Program-made: the position numbers and the translations under genes
In this document: positions 17,967 through 26,547 of the stretch, one piece after another
How the letters are laid out: every line of letters begins with the position of its first letter
Numbering within the stretch: the first letter of the stretch is position 1
Notes under the pieces: generated by a model
Told to the model about the DNA's origin: nothing
The model's input: the letters and a program-made list of their open reading frames with translations, nothing else
Databases searched by the model: none
From: CAZTCJ01 sp964612085
GTDB lineage: Bacteria > Pseudomonadota > Alphaproteobacteria > JAJFIK01
Assembly: GCA_964612085.1 (NCBI GenBank)
Contig: CAZTCJ010000003.1
Span: forward strand, 38,677 to 102,676
Length of the DNA: 64,000 nt
Direction of reading: 5' to 3'

Positions 17967-19487
17967 ATGACGACCGGAAACGCCGATCCCTCGACACAGC
18001 TCTTTTTCACCGACCGGATCCCGATCCGTATCAAGATGATGATCGTTGGCCTGGCCGTCGCGCTCGCCACCGCTTGCGCGGGCTGGATCGGTTACCAGAC
18101 GGAACAGGCCATTTCCGCACGCGGCATTTATTTATACGATCATATTTTTCATTCCTCGAGCTATGCGCGCGCGGCTCAGAAGGATTTCGCGCTTTTGCGC
18201 AATCTCGCGACCGTCTCCTGGTCCGGCCACAACGCCGCTGAGCAGGGCACAGCCGATACGCCGCTTCAGTCGCTGCTCGGTCAACTTTCGAAAGAGGCCG
18301 GTGCGGACGATCCGGAAGCCGCCGCCCGGTTCCTCGTCACGGAAGCGGTCGCGAATTTGAGCGTCTCCACCGAACGCACCTTGCCGGACGGGCTGGCCGC
18401 CCAATCGCGCAACCTCATCGACCGGATCGGCGCGCTTGAGGATCCCGTCTTGACGCTGATCGCCGGGGAAAACTTGGCCGCGGCCCCCGCCCTGATCGAC
18501 ACCATGACGGCCCTGGCGGGCGATCTCGATCTTTTCGTCGATGCCATCGCGGTCGAAGGCTTCCGCGTCCGGGAAGAGCTGGGGCAATCGGTCGCCCGCA
18601 GCAGCATGGTGATCGCGGGCTCGGTCATCATCGCCATTCTGATCGCCGTCGCCGCCGCCTTCTTCATGGGCGAACTGGTTTCCCGGCAGGTCTTCACGGC
18701 TCTGCGGTATTCGGACGATATCGCCCAAGGCCGGCTCGACCGCGCCGCCCGGGTGGAAGGCCGCACGGAACTGGCGCTTCTGATGAAACATCTGGACCGC
18801 ATGCGCTCCAGCATCAAGGATCAGATCGCGCAGATCGAGGCCTTGCGGAAGCAGGCCGACGATCTGGTGGATAACATCCTGCCCCGGAGCGTTGCCGCCC
18901 GTTTGCGCGCGGGCGAAAGCCGGATCGCCGATGCCCGGGCCGAAGCCACGATCCTGTTCATGGATCTGGTGGGCTTCACCGAACTTTCCCGCCGCTTCGG
19001 CGCCGCCCATCTGATCGAGATGCTCGACGACATCTTCCGTAAGCTGGACGACGCCACCGAGCGCCACGGCATCGAGAAGATCAAGACCATCGGGGATGCC
19101 TATATGGCCGCCGCCGGTGTCACAACGGACGTTCAGCCGGACAATGCGGCGCGCTGCGCGGCTTTCGCCCTGGAGGCCCGGGAGATCATCCGGACCGCCG
19201 CCAAGGAACTGGGCTATCCGCTCGATGTGCGCATCGGTATTCACAACGGCCCCGTGGTGGCGGGCATGCTGGGCACGGCGAAACTGTTCTTCGATGTCTG
19301 GGGCGAGGCCGTCAACCACGCCAGCCGGATCGAGGGATCCGCCCGGACCGGCGAGATCCGGGTGAGCGAGACCACCTATTGGCGGCTGCGGCAGGACTTC
19401 GCGCTGACCGATCTGGGCACCATCGAGCTCAAAGGCATCGGCCTTGCGCCGGTCTACCGTCTCGACGGCCCGGCTGAAGCGGGATAA
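17967..19487 (+). CDS. Membrane class III adenylate/guanylate cyclase with HAMP domain
   Basis: This 506-residue inner-membrane protein has TM1 at about 22-42, a periplasmic region of roughly 165 residues, TM2 at about 212-235, a HAMP linker, a short coiled coil (RSSIKDQIAQIEALRKQADDL) and a class III cyclase domain from about 300. The cyclase motifs are complete: metal-binding MDLVGFTELS, the second aspartate in KIKTIGDAYMAA, and the transition-state Asn/Arg motif in WGEAVNHASRIE. The lysine and aspartate positions favour adenylate cyclase. The periplasmic part probably senses a signal and HAMP relays it. A TTG six bases upstream is an alternative start. Confidence 0.9.
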   Translation: MTTGNADPSTQLFFTDRIPIRIKMMIVGLAVALATACAGWIGYQTEQAISARGIYLYDHIFHSSSYARAAQKDFALLRNLATVSWSGHNAAEQGTADTPLQSLLGQLSKEAGADDPEAAARFLVTEAVANLSVSTERTLPDGLAAQSRNLIDRIGALEDPVLTLIAGENLAAAPALIDTMTALAGDLDLFVDAIAVEGFRVREELGQSVARSSMVIAGSVIIAILIAVAAAFFMGELVSRQVFTALRYSDDIAQGRLDRAARVEGRTELALLMKHLDRMRSSIKDQIAQIEALRKQADDLVDNILPRSVAARLRAGESRIADARAEATILFMDLVGFTELSRRFGAAHLIEMLDDIFRKLDDATERHGIEKIKTIGDAYMAAAGVTTDVQPDNAARCAAFALEAREIIRTAAKELGYPLDVRIGIHNGPVVAGMLGTAKLFFDVWGEAVNHASRIEGSARTGEIRVSETTYWRLRQDFALTDLGTIELKGIGLAPVYRLDGPAEAG

Positions 19488-19530
19488 CACAGACAAAAGA
19501 CTTCTCCGTCCCGAAAACAGGATCGCGCCC

Positions 19531-20670
19531 ATGACCCGCCAGCCCCAGACACGCCTGCCCCAGACCCGCCTGCCATTGACGCCCCTTGCCCAATCCCTGC
19601 CCGCCACGGTGCCTTTCGTGGGCCCTGAGACCCTGGCGCGCCGCCGGGGCCGCCCCTTCCGGGCACGGATCGGCGCCAATGAGTCCGTGTTCGGCCCTTC
19701 GCCCCGCGCCGTGGAGGCCATGGCCCGCGAGGCGGCGGAAAGCTGGAAATATTGCGACCCGGAAAATTACGAACTGAAAGTGGCCTTCGCCGATCATGTG
19801 GGCGTCAAGCCGGAGAACATCATCGCTGGGGAAGGAATCGACGCGCTTTTGGGCTATATCGTGCGGCTTTTCGTGGACAAGGGCGATGCGGTCGTCACGT
19901 CCGACGGCGCTTATCCCACTTTCGCCTATCATGCTGTGGGTTTCGGCGGCAATCTGATCCGCGTTCCGTACCGGGACGACCGGGAGGACGGCGAAGCGCT
20001 CATCGCCGCCGCCAAGCGGGAAAACGCCGCCCTTGTTTATCTGGCCAATCCGGACAATCCCATGGGCACCTGGTGGGACGGTGCGAGCCTGCAATCCCTG
20101 TTCGCCGATCTGCCGCCGGACACCATGTTCTGTCTCGATGAGGCCTATATCGATTATGCACCCGAGGGCACCGCGCCGCCCATCGATGTGAGTAACCCGC
20201 AGGTCGTCCGCTTCCGGACCTTTTCCAAGATCTATGGCATGGCGGGCCTGCGCGTGGGCTATGCCATCGCCCATGAGGATGTGGTCGCGGCCTGTGAGAA
20301 AGTGCGCAATCATTTCGGCATCAACCGGGTAGCCCAGGCGGGCTCCATCGCCGCCATCGCCGACCAGGATCACGTGCGCTGGGTCGGGCAGGAGACCGAC
20401 AAATCCAAGGTCCGCATCGCCGAGATCGCGGCGGGGTTCGGGCTCACGACCCTGCCCTCGGCGACGAGCTTCGTCGCCATGGATTGCGGCCAGGATGGTG
20501 CCTTCGCCAAACAGGTGCTCGACGGGCTTTTGGAGCGGGATATCTTTATCCGCATGCCGGCCGTGGCGCCGCTCAACCGCTGTATCCGGGTCTCAGCCGG
20601 CAGCCTGGAAGACCTCGACCTGTTCGCCGCCGCCCTCGAAGACACGCTGCAAACCGTCAAATCGCGCTAA
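19531..20670 (+). CDS. Histidinol-phosphate aminotransferase-like PLP enzyme
   Basis: This protein of about 379 residues is a fold-type I, class I/II aminotransferase of the HisC branch. Visible motifs are IGANESVFGPSP near the N-terminus, AGEGIDALL, the cofactor-binding CLDEAYIDYAPEG, and FSKIYGMAGLRVGYA, whose Lys binds PLP, plus a C-terminal RVSAGSLEDLD. The N-terminus has a short duplication (two copies of QTRLP). No other histidine-pathway genes are adjacent, so it may act on histidinol phosphate, aromatic amino acids or another substrate. It lies 43 bases after the cyclase stop, in the same direction, with AGGA upstream of the ATG. Confidence 0.85.
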   Translation: MTRQPQTRLPQTRLPLTPLAQSLPATVPFVGPETLARRRGRPFRARIGANESVFGPSPRAVEAMAREAAESWKYCDPENYELKVAFADHVGVKPENIIAGEGIDALLGYIVRLFVDKGDAVVTSDGAYPTFAYHAVGFGGNLIRVPYRDDREDGEALIAAAKRENAALVYLANPDNPMGTWWDGASLQSLFADLPPDTMFCLDEAYIDYAPEGTAPPIDVSNPQVVRFRTFSKIYGMAGLRVGYAIAHEDVVAACEKVRNHFGINRVAQAGSIAAIADQDHVRWVGQETDKSKVRIAEIAAGFGLTTLPSATSFVAMDCGQDGAFAKQVLDGLLERDIFIRMPAVAPLNRCIRVSAGSLEDLDLFAAALEDTLQTVKSR

Positions 20671-20808
20671 ATCCTTGATCCTTTTACGGGAACCTCGCCG
20701 TGGACCTCACCCGAAAGAGGGGTCGCGCATGGGCGCAGTCCCTGTAAACTGACGGCGAACCGGGTTCTGTCAGACTGGGGCCCGCCGGAACCGCTGGGGA
20801 GCGACACG

Positions 20809-22098
20809 ATGAGCTTTTGGACTTCAATCCCGCTGTGGGGGCGCGTGCTGATCGGCCTCGTACTCGGGGCCCTCACGGGGCTGGCCTTTGGCAATGCCGG
20901 GCAGGAAGACTTTATCGTCACCTGGATCAAGCCGCTGGGCGATGCCTTCGTGAACCTGATCCGGATGCTCATCGTGCCTTTGGTGTTCACCACCCTGGTC
21001 TCGGGCGTGACCGCCATGGGGGACCCGAATCGGCTGGGCTCGCTCGGCGGGCGGACCATCGGCGTCTATCTCGTCACCACCGCCTTTGCCGTCACCATCG
21101 GTCTCATCCTCGGCACCATCATCCAGCCCGGCAAAGGCGTGGATCATGAGAGCGCGGGCGCGGATACGGTCTCCCAGGTTGAGCAGCTCGTGGACCGGGG
21201 CAAGAGCGCAGGCGGCGTCGTGGACCGGCTCCTCGATATCATTCCGCCGAACCCGGTCGAAGCGCTCGCCGAAGGCAACATCCTCAGCGTGATCTTCTTT
21301 GCCATTATTTTCGGTGTCGGGATCATTTCCCTGGGCGAGAAATCCAAGCCCATCGCCGATGCCATCGACAGCGCGGCCAATGTGATGATCAAGGTCACCG
21401 AGTTCATCATGGAGACCGCGCCGTTCGGCGTCTTCGCCCTGATGGCCTGGGTGATGGCGACACAAGGCTTGGCCGTGCTCGACAATCTGCTGCTGCTGGC
21501 CCTGTCGCTCTATCTGGGCTGTTTCATCCACATCATTCTGGTCTATGGCAGCATCATCCGCTTTGTCTTGGGCCTGCCGGCCATACGCTTCTTCCGTGGG
21601 ATTTTCGACGCTCAGGCCGTGGCCTTCTCGACCGCGTCGAGTTCCGCGACGCTGCCCGTCACCATCGCCTGCGCGCGGGACAATCTGGGGGTCTCGAAAG
21701 CGGTGGCCGGTTCGGTCCTGCCCTTGGGCGCCACCATCAATATGGACGGCACGGCGATCTATCTGGGCCTGATCGCGCTGTTCGCCGCCCAGGCGCTCGG
21801 CATCGATCTGACGTTCACGAACTATCTCCTGATCGCGCTGACCGCGACGCTCGCCTCTGTGGGCGCGGCGGGCATTCCCTCGGCGGGCCTGTTCCTGGCG
21901 GCGACCGTTTTGAGCACGTTCAATGTCTCCGACCAGGATGCAGTGCTGATCATCGCCTTCATCTTCCCCTTCGACCGGCTCTTGGACATGATGCGTACTG
22001 CCACCAATATCACCGGCGATGCGGCGGTGGCCTCGGCGGTCGCCAAATGGGAAGGCGAACTGGACGAGGAGATCTTCCGGACGCCCGCGCGGGTGTGA
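20809..22098 (+). CDS. Dicarboxylate/amino-acid:cation symporter (DAACS family)
   Basis: This 429-residue protein is a full-length Glt/DctA-type symporter that brings C4-dicarboxylates, glutamate or aspartate into the cell with sodium or protons. Eight transmembrane helices and two hairpins are expected. The family signatures are present: ASSSATLPVT of hairpin 1, NMDGTAIYLG in TM7, and GIPSAGLFLAATVL of hairpin 2, with a DRLLDMMRTATNITGD motif in TM8. GGGGAG lies 8 bases before the ATG. It is preceded by a 138-base gap after the aminotransferase gene, so it likely has its own promoter. Confidence 0.93.
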   Translation: MSFWTSIPLWGRVLIGLVLGALTGLAFGNAGQEDFIVTWIKPLGDAFVNLIRMLIVPLVFTTLVSGVTAMGDPNRLGSLGGRTIGVYLVTTAFAVTIGLILGTIIQPGKGVDHESAGADTVSQVEQLVDRGKSAGGVVDRLLDIIPPNPVEALAEGNILSVIFFAIIFGVGIISLGEKSKPIADAIDSAANVMIKVTEFIMETAPFGVFALMAWVMATQGLAVLDNLLLLALSLYLGCFIHIILVYGSIIRFVLGLPAIRFFRGIFDAQAVAFSTASSSATLPVTIACARDNLGVSKAVAGSVLPLGATINMDGTAIYLGLIALFAAQALGIDLTFTNYLLIALTATLASVGAAGIPSAGLFLAATVLSTFNVSDQDAVLIIAFIFPFDRLLDMMRTATNITGDAAVASAVAKWEGELDEEIFRTPARV

Positions 22099-22121
22099 CC
22101 CCGCGCGGGACAGCTTCGCTG

Positions 22122-22146
22122 AGCCTAGGGTCAGGACCCTAAGGCT
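22122..22146. terminator. Hairpin between convergent symporter and pirin genes
   Basis: AGCCTAGGGTC pairs with GACCCTAAGGCT with one bulged base and a very short loop. It spans the stop codon of the pirin gene and lies 24 bases past the symporter stop. It has no strong T-tract but is well placed as a bidirectional terminator. Confidence 0.5.
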
Positions 22147-22840
22147 TCATGTCGAAAAGCAAGGCTTCCGTGGCCTCCCGCGCCGTCAAGGTGATGCGGT
22201 CCTCGCCCGAGATGGCCACGCCGTCACCGGCACGGACGGCCTCGCCATTGAGCTCGGCCTGACCCCGCGCGATCTGAAGCCAGCCGATCCGGCCCGGTTT
22301 GAAATCGTGGACGCTCTCGTCACCGGGCTGAAGATGGGTATCGTAAAGATCCACATCCTGATGGATGGCCACGGATCCGTCCCGCCCGTCGCGGCTGCCC
22401 ACAAGACGGAAGCGGCCTTTGGCATCCTCCGGCGAAAAGCTCTTCTGCTCGTAACCGGGTTTGAGCCCGTCGCGCTCCGGCAGGATCCAGATCTGAAGGA
22501 AATGGACGGGATCCTCCGCAGAGTGATTATACTCGCTATGCCGGATGCCCGTGCCCGCCGACATGCGCTGCACATCGCCCGGTCGGATCACGGAGCCCGT
22601 GCCGAGGCTGTCCTTATGTTCCAATGCGCCGCCAAGCACATAGGAAATGATTTCCATGTCTTGATGGCCATGGGTATCGAAGCCCCGGCCCGGATCCACC
22701 CGGTCCTCGTTGATCACGCGCAAAGGGCCAAAACCCATATGCGCGGGGTCGAAATAATACCCAAAGGAAAAGCTGTGCCGGGAGGTCAACCAGCCAAACC
22801 GCGCGGTGCCGCGATCCTCGGCTCGCCGAAGAGTGATCAT
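22139..22840 (-). CDS. Pirin family bicupin protein
   Basis: This 233-residue protein has the pirin signature: RFGWLTSRHSFSFGYYFDP, then metal-ligand motif GRGFDTHGHQDMEIISYVLGG with MSAGTGIRHSEYNH in the N-terminal cupin, and a degenerate C-terminal cupin. Members include quercetin 2,3-dioxygenase-like YhhW. The ligand set of three His and one Glu appears complete. The start at 22840 has an ideal GGAGGTG seven bases upstream, so the much longer open frame that reaches 23251 is not used. Its function in bacteria is mostly unassigned; redox or metabolic regulation is often proposed. It is divergent from the acyl-activating enzyme gene. Confidence 0.87.
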   Translation of the reverse strand: MITLRRAEDRGTARFGWLTSRHSFSFGYYFDPAHMGFGPLRVINEDRVDPGRGFDTHGHQDMEIISYVLGGALEHKDSLGTGSVIRPGDVQRMSAGTGIRHSEYNHSAEDPVHFLQIWILPERDGLKPGYEQKSFSPEDAKGRFRLVGSRDGRDGSVAIHQDVDLYDTHLQPGDESVHDFKPGRIGWLQIARGQAELNGEAVRAGDGVAISGEDRITLTAREATEALLFDMKP

Positions 22841-23123
22841 GACGCACCTCCATTTGTGAGGTAGAGACTGTGTTGACTGGCATGTAAGAGAGATCGCGCC
22901 GGAAACAATCCTCCGGCCGACAGGGGCCAGGCCCTGGGGCTGTCCGTATACGCCTGACGCGGGCAGCCCGGCGCCTTCAGGCCGGTATCGGGCCCCCGGG
23001 CTTTGCCGAAATCCATCCGCCGTGTAATGTTGCGTCGGACTGGGCCCCGCCTGGCCCGAGGCCGGGGGATCGGCCCCAACAACACTGGCCAACACCCCTG
23101 GCCAACAACATTGGGAGGTCAAG

Positions 23124-24812
23124 GTGCGGGACATCGAAGACCGCATCCGGCGCGACTCGCAACGGACGCTTTTCGCCGCGCTTTTGAAAGCGCGCAGCCG
23201 GTTCGGCGGCAATCGCAAAGCCGTGATCGACGCGGACGGTCGCGAGCTCACCTATACGGAACTGGTGCGCGCGATTTTGGCCCTGGGCCATGCCATCACC
23301 CGGTTCACCGAGCGCGGCGAGAAAGTCGGCATCATGCTGCCCACCGGCCTTGGCTGCCTGATCGCGTTTTTCGCGCTCAGCGCCTATGGCCGCATCCCCG
23401 CCATGCTGAATTTCACAGCTGGGCCGCGCAATCTCAAGGGCGCCTGCCAGGCCGCCGAGGTCAAGACGGTCTTGACCGCCCACGCCTTTATCGAGATTGC
23501 CCGCCTGGAAGCCCTCGCCGAGGATATGAGCGAGGTGGTGAAGCTGGTCCGTCTGGAAGACGTGCGCGAAGGCCTGACCGCCCGCGACAAACTCACGGCC
23601 GCGGTCGGCTCCTACCTGCCGTGGCTGGTGGCCGCCAGCCCGCCACCGTCCGCACCCGGCGTAATCCTGTTTACCTCGGGCACTGAAGGCGACCCCAAGG
23701 GCGTGGTGCTGAGCCATTCCAATGTGCTCGCCAATATCGCCCAGATCAACGCCCATATCGAAACCGAGGATTGGGACATCTTCTTCAATCCGCTGCCCAT
23801 GTTCCATTGTTATGGTCTGACGGCGGGATCGCTCTTCCCGTTGATCAGTGGGCGGCTGAGCGTTCTGCACCCCTCGCCCCTCCAGGTCCGGATCATCCCC
23901 AAACGGATCCGCGAGACCCAGGCGACCGTGCTTTTCGCCACCGATACCTTCCTCCAGCAATATGCCCGCGTGTCCGACGACGCGGATCTCCAGTCCCTGC
24001 GCTTTGCCGTGTGCGGCGCGGAACGGGTGCGCGACGAGACGCGCAGCATGGTCAAGCGCCGCTTCGATCTCGATGTGCTCGAAGGCTACGGCGTTACGGA
24101 AGCCGCGCCGGTGCTCGCGGCCAACCAGCCGGACGACATCCGCCCCGGCACCGTGGGCAAGATGTTTCCGGCGGTGGAAGTGCGGCTCGAACCGGTCGAG
24201 GGGCTTGAGGATGCCGGGCGGCTGTTCGTGCGCGGGCCCAATATCATGCGCGGCTATCTCTCCGCCGACAAGCCGGGCGAGATCCTGCCGCTGGAAGACG
24301 GCTGGCACGACACGGGTGATGTGGTGGAGATCGACACGGACGGTTATGTCACCATCCGGGACCGGATGAAGCGGTTCGCCAAGATCGGCGGCGAGCTGGT
24401 CTCGCTCACGGTCGTGGAAAACTGCGCCTCCGCCACCTGGCAGGAGTCCATGCATGCGGCCATCGCCGTGCCCGATCCGAGAAAGGGCGAGCAGATCATT
24501 CTCGTGACCGACTGTCAGGATGCCATCGACAGCCGCTTGCGCAGTTGGAGCCAGTCCCACGGGGTTTCGCCACTCGCCGTGCCCAAGCGGGTCATTCATG
24601 TGGAGGAGATCCCGGTGCTGGGCACCGGCAAGGTGGATTATGTGTCCGTCAGCCGCATGGTGGCCGCGATCCTCGAGGAAGAGGAAAGAGCCAGGGCTGA
24701 AGCGGAGGCCGAGGAAAAGGCCAAGGCCGAGGCGGAAGCCGAGAAAGAGGCTGCGGAACAGAAAAAGCCTGAGGCCAAACAGCCGAAAAACACCGAACCT
24801 AAATCCGAGTGA
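23124..24812 (+). CDS. AMP-forming acyl-CoA/acyl-ACP synthetase
   Basis: This 562-residue protein belongs to the ANL adenylate-forming superfamily. The ATP motif ILFTSGTEGDPKGVVLSH, the GYGVTEAAP motif and the DGWHDTGDV and RMKRFAKIGGELVS motifs are all present. The sequence most resembles the acyl-ACP synthetase half of Aas-type proteins, with no acyltransferase domain. The tail from about 510 is an Ala/Glu/Lys-rich charged stretch (EEERARAEAEAEEKAKAEAE) predicted to be a long helix. A GTG start follows GGGAGGTCAAG. It converges on the ICMT gene with a 9-base gap and may supply acyl starters to the adjacent type III polyketide synthase; that role is inferred. Confidence 0.83.
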   Translation: MRDIEDRIRRDSQRTLFAALLKARSRFGGNRKAVIDADGRELTYTELVRAILALGHAITRFTERGEKVGIMLPTGLGCLIAFFALSAYGRIPAMLNFTAGPRNLKGACQAAEVKTVLTAHAFIEIARLEALAEDMSEVVKLVRLEDVREGLTARDKLTAAVGSYLPWLVAASPPPSAPGVILFTSGTEGDPKGVVLSHSNVLANIAQINAHIETEDWDIFFNPLPMFHCYGLTAGSLFPLISGRLSVLHPSPLQVRIIPKRIRETQATVLFATDTFLQQYARVSDDADLQSLRFAVCGAERVRDETRSMVKRRFDLDVLEGYGVTEAAPVLAANQPDDIRPGTVGKMFPAVEVRLEPVEGLEDAGRLFVRGPNIMRGYLSADKPGEILPLEDGWHDTGDVVEIDTDGYVTIRDRMKRFAKIGGELVSLTVVENCASATWQESMHAAIAVPDPRKGEQIILVTDCQDAIDSRLRSWSQSHGVSPLAVPKRVIHVEEIPVLGTGKVDYVSVSRMVAAILEEEERARAEAEAEEKAKAEAEAEKEAAEQKKPEAKQPKNTEPKSE

Positions 24813-24821
24813 CCGGGACGT

Positions 24822-25328
24822 CTACTGACGGTCGAGCGATTGCAGGGGCGCCAGCGCCGCGTTCTCCGCGCGGATCCGGATCCACAATACGCCGATATGC
24901 AGGATCGAGAAGATCACCGCCGGCCAGATGAGCCCGAGCGCCAGGGGCACCACGGCGATTTCCGCCACCACCAGAACGTAATTCGGATGGCTCAGGAATT
25001 TATACGGCCCCCGGCGCACCAGAGGTTCGTCGATAATGATGATCCGTGTCGTCCAGCGCTTGCCCAGACTCATCAAAATCCAGACCCGGAAGACCTGCAG
25101 AAGGGCGTAAGCGACGAGCCAGGGCAGCACCAGCGGATTGTTCCAGCCCAGCAGCCAAAGCGCGATCAGCCAGGTGGCGTGAAAGCCGACCATCAGCGGA
25201 TAATGATCCGCGCCCACCTCGCGCGCGCCCCGCGCCAGCAAGGCATCCGTGTTGGCCTTGGCGATACGCAGCTCGATCAGGCGCTGCGCCGTCACGAAGG
25301 CCAAGAGAAAAAAGCCCCCTGCAAGCAT
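24822..25328 (-). CDS. Isoprenylcysteine-carboxyl-methyltransferase-family membrane enzyme
   Basis: This 168-residue integral membrane protein has four to five hydrophobic helices and the ICMT-family SAM-binding signature VRRGPYKFLSHPNYVLVVAEI followed by a final RIRAENAAL. In bacteria, small ICMT-like enzymes next to type III polyketide synthases methylate alkylpyrones or alkylresorcinols (BpsB in Bacillus, SrsB in Streptomyces). The ATG lies 11 bases past the polyketide synthase stop, and AAGGAG overlaps that junction, so the two are coupled. Methylation of the polyketide product is therefore the likely role. Confidence 0.85.
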   Translation of the reverse strand: MLAGGFFLLAFVTAQRLIELRIAKANTDALLARGAREVGADHYPLMVGFHATWLIALWLLGWNNPLVLPWLVAYALLQVFRVWILMSLGKRWTTRIIIIDEPLVRRGPYKFLSHPNYVLVVAEIAVVPLALGLIWPAVIFSILHIGVLWIRIRAENAALAPLQSLDRQ

Positions 25329-25339
25329 GATCCGGCTCC

Positions 25340-26440
25340 TTATGGGCAGAAAACAGGCACCATGGATGCGGTAAAGCCCGGTCCCAGCGCGGCCAGCACC
25401 ATCTGTCCCTGGGGCCTGGTTTCCATGAACCGCTGCAGCACGAAGAACACGGTGGGGGCGGACATATTGCCGTAATCCCTCAGGATCGTGCGCTCATGAT
25501 CGAGCGAGCCCGCAGGCAGGTTCATGGTGGACTCGATCGCCTCCACCACTTTCATACCGCCCGGATGGCAGACGAAGCGGGCGATATCCTCAAGCGCCAC
25601 ATTCATCCGTGTCAGGCAGAAGTCGGTGGCCGAGGCGAACTTCTCTTCCACGAAAGGCGGGATCGATCGGTCGAAAATCACGCCGAACCCGGTGGGATCC
25701 ACATCCCAACCCATGATGTTGAGCGTATCGGGCCAGGTATGTTCCACGCCGTCGCCGATCACGGGTCCCGGCCCTTCGCCGCCGCCCAGGCAAAGCGCCG
25801 CCGCGCCGTCGCCGAACAGGACCGTCGCGATGATATCGGCCTTGCGCAGACGGTCGTCCCGGAAGGCGAGCGTACACGTTTCCACACAGACCAAAAGCAC
25901 GCGCGAGCCCGGATCGCTGGCCGCCAGACGGCGCGCGATGGCAAGGCCGCTGACCCCGCCCGCGCAGCCCAGGCCGAACACCGGCACCCGGCGCAGATCG
26001 CGGCGGAAGCCCATCCCGGACAGAACCCGCGCCTCCAGGGTGGGCGTGGCGATGCCCGTGGAGGACACGGTGACGACCGTATCCACATCCTCGGGCGTCC
26101 AGCGCGCCTGGGCCAAGGCCTGACGGGCAGCCGCTTCGAACAGATCCGTCGCGCCTTCCACATAACAACGGGTGCGTTCCGGCCAATCCTTGGCGCCTTC
26201 GAACCACTCCAGGGGTTGAACCGAATAGCGCTTCTCCACACCGGAGGTAATGAACGTATTGGACAGCCGCGCGAAATCCGGAAAGCGTGGCCCGAGAATA
26301 CGTTCGGCGATCACCTTGACCACGTCCTGCGGCAGAAGATGAGGCGGCACGGCGGTCCCGATGCCAGCGATGCGTACGCCCTGATCCACGCCATTGGCGT
26401 TCGCGGATCCGGATTGAGTGTTCAGGGAAAGAGGGTTCAT
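25340..26440 (-). CDS. Type III polyketide synthase (alkylpyrone/alkylresorcinol synthase-like)
   Basis: This 366-residue protein is a thiolase-fold chalcone/stilbene-synthase homologue. The catalytic Cys lies in FGLGCAGGVSGLAIARRL near residue 155, the His in FVCHPGGMKVVEAIE, and the Asn in YGNMSAPTVFFVL, giving a complete Cys-His-Asn triad. The sequence is closer to bacterial long-chain acyl-dependent enzymes than to plant chalcone synthase. It should extend an acyl-CoA or acyl-ACP with malonyl-CoA to an alkylpyrone or alkylresorcinol. It lies 107 bases downstream of the MMPL exporter gene and is coupled to the ICMT gene. No strong ribosome site precedes the ATG. Confidence 0.9.
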   Translation of the reverse strand: MNPLSLNTQSGSANANGVDQGVRIAGIGTAVPPHLLPQDVVKVIAERILGPRFPDFARLSNTFITSGVEKRYSVQPLEWFEGAKDWPERTRCYVEGATDLFEAAARQALAQARWTPEDVDTVVTVSSTGIATPTLEARVLSGMGFRRDLRRVPVFGLGCAGGVSGLAIARRLAASDPGSRVLLVCVETCTLAFRDDRLRKADIIATVLFGDGAAALCLGGGEGPGPVIGDGVEHTWPDTLNIMGWDVDPTGFGVIFDRSIPPFVEEKFASATDFCLTRMNVALEDIARFVCHPGGMKVVEAIESTMNLPAGSLDHERTILRDYGNMSAPTVFFVLQRFMETRPQGQMVLAALGPGFTASMVPVFCP

Positions 26441-26547
26441 GGACTCTGGCTTCTTCGTCTTTCTTCAGTATGCCCAGCCGCGTTTATCCTGACGCTGCCG
26501 GTCCGGCAATGCCAGCCATAGGACGGCGCCTGTTACAATCGTGACCG

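Noticed and set aside
23071..23118. Repeated ggccaaca motifs upstream of the acyl-activating enzyme gene
   Set aside because: Three short copies of an 8-base motif in GC-rich sequence are too few and too short to support an operator or CRISPR-like array.
22841..23251. An N-terminal extension of the pirin protein to 370 codons
   Set aside because: The extension is Arg/Pro-rich, overlaps the divergent acyl-activating enzyme gene, and the pirin start has its own strong GGAGGTG site.
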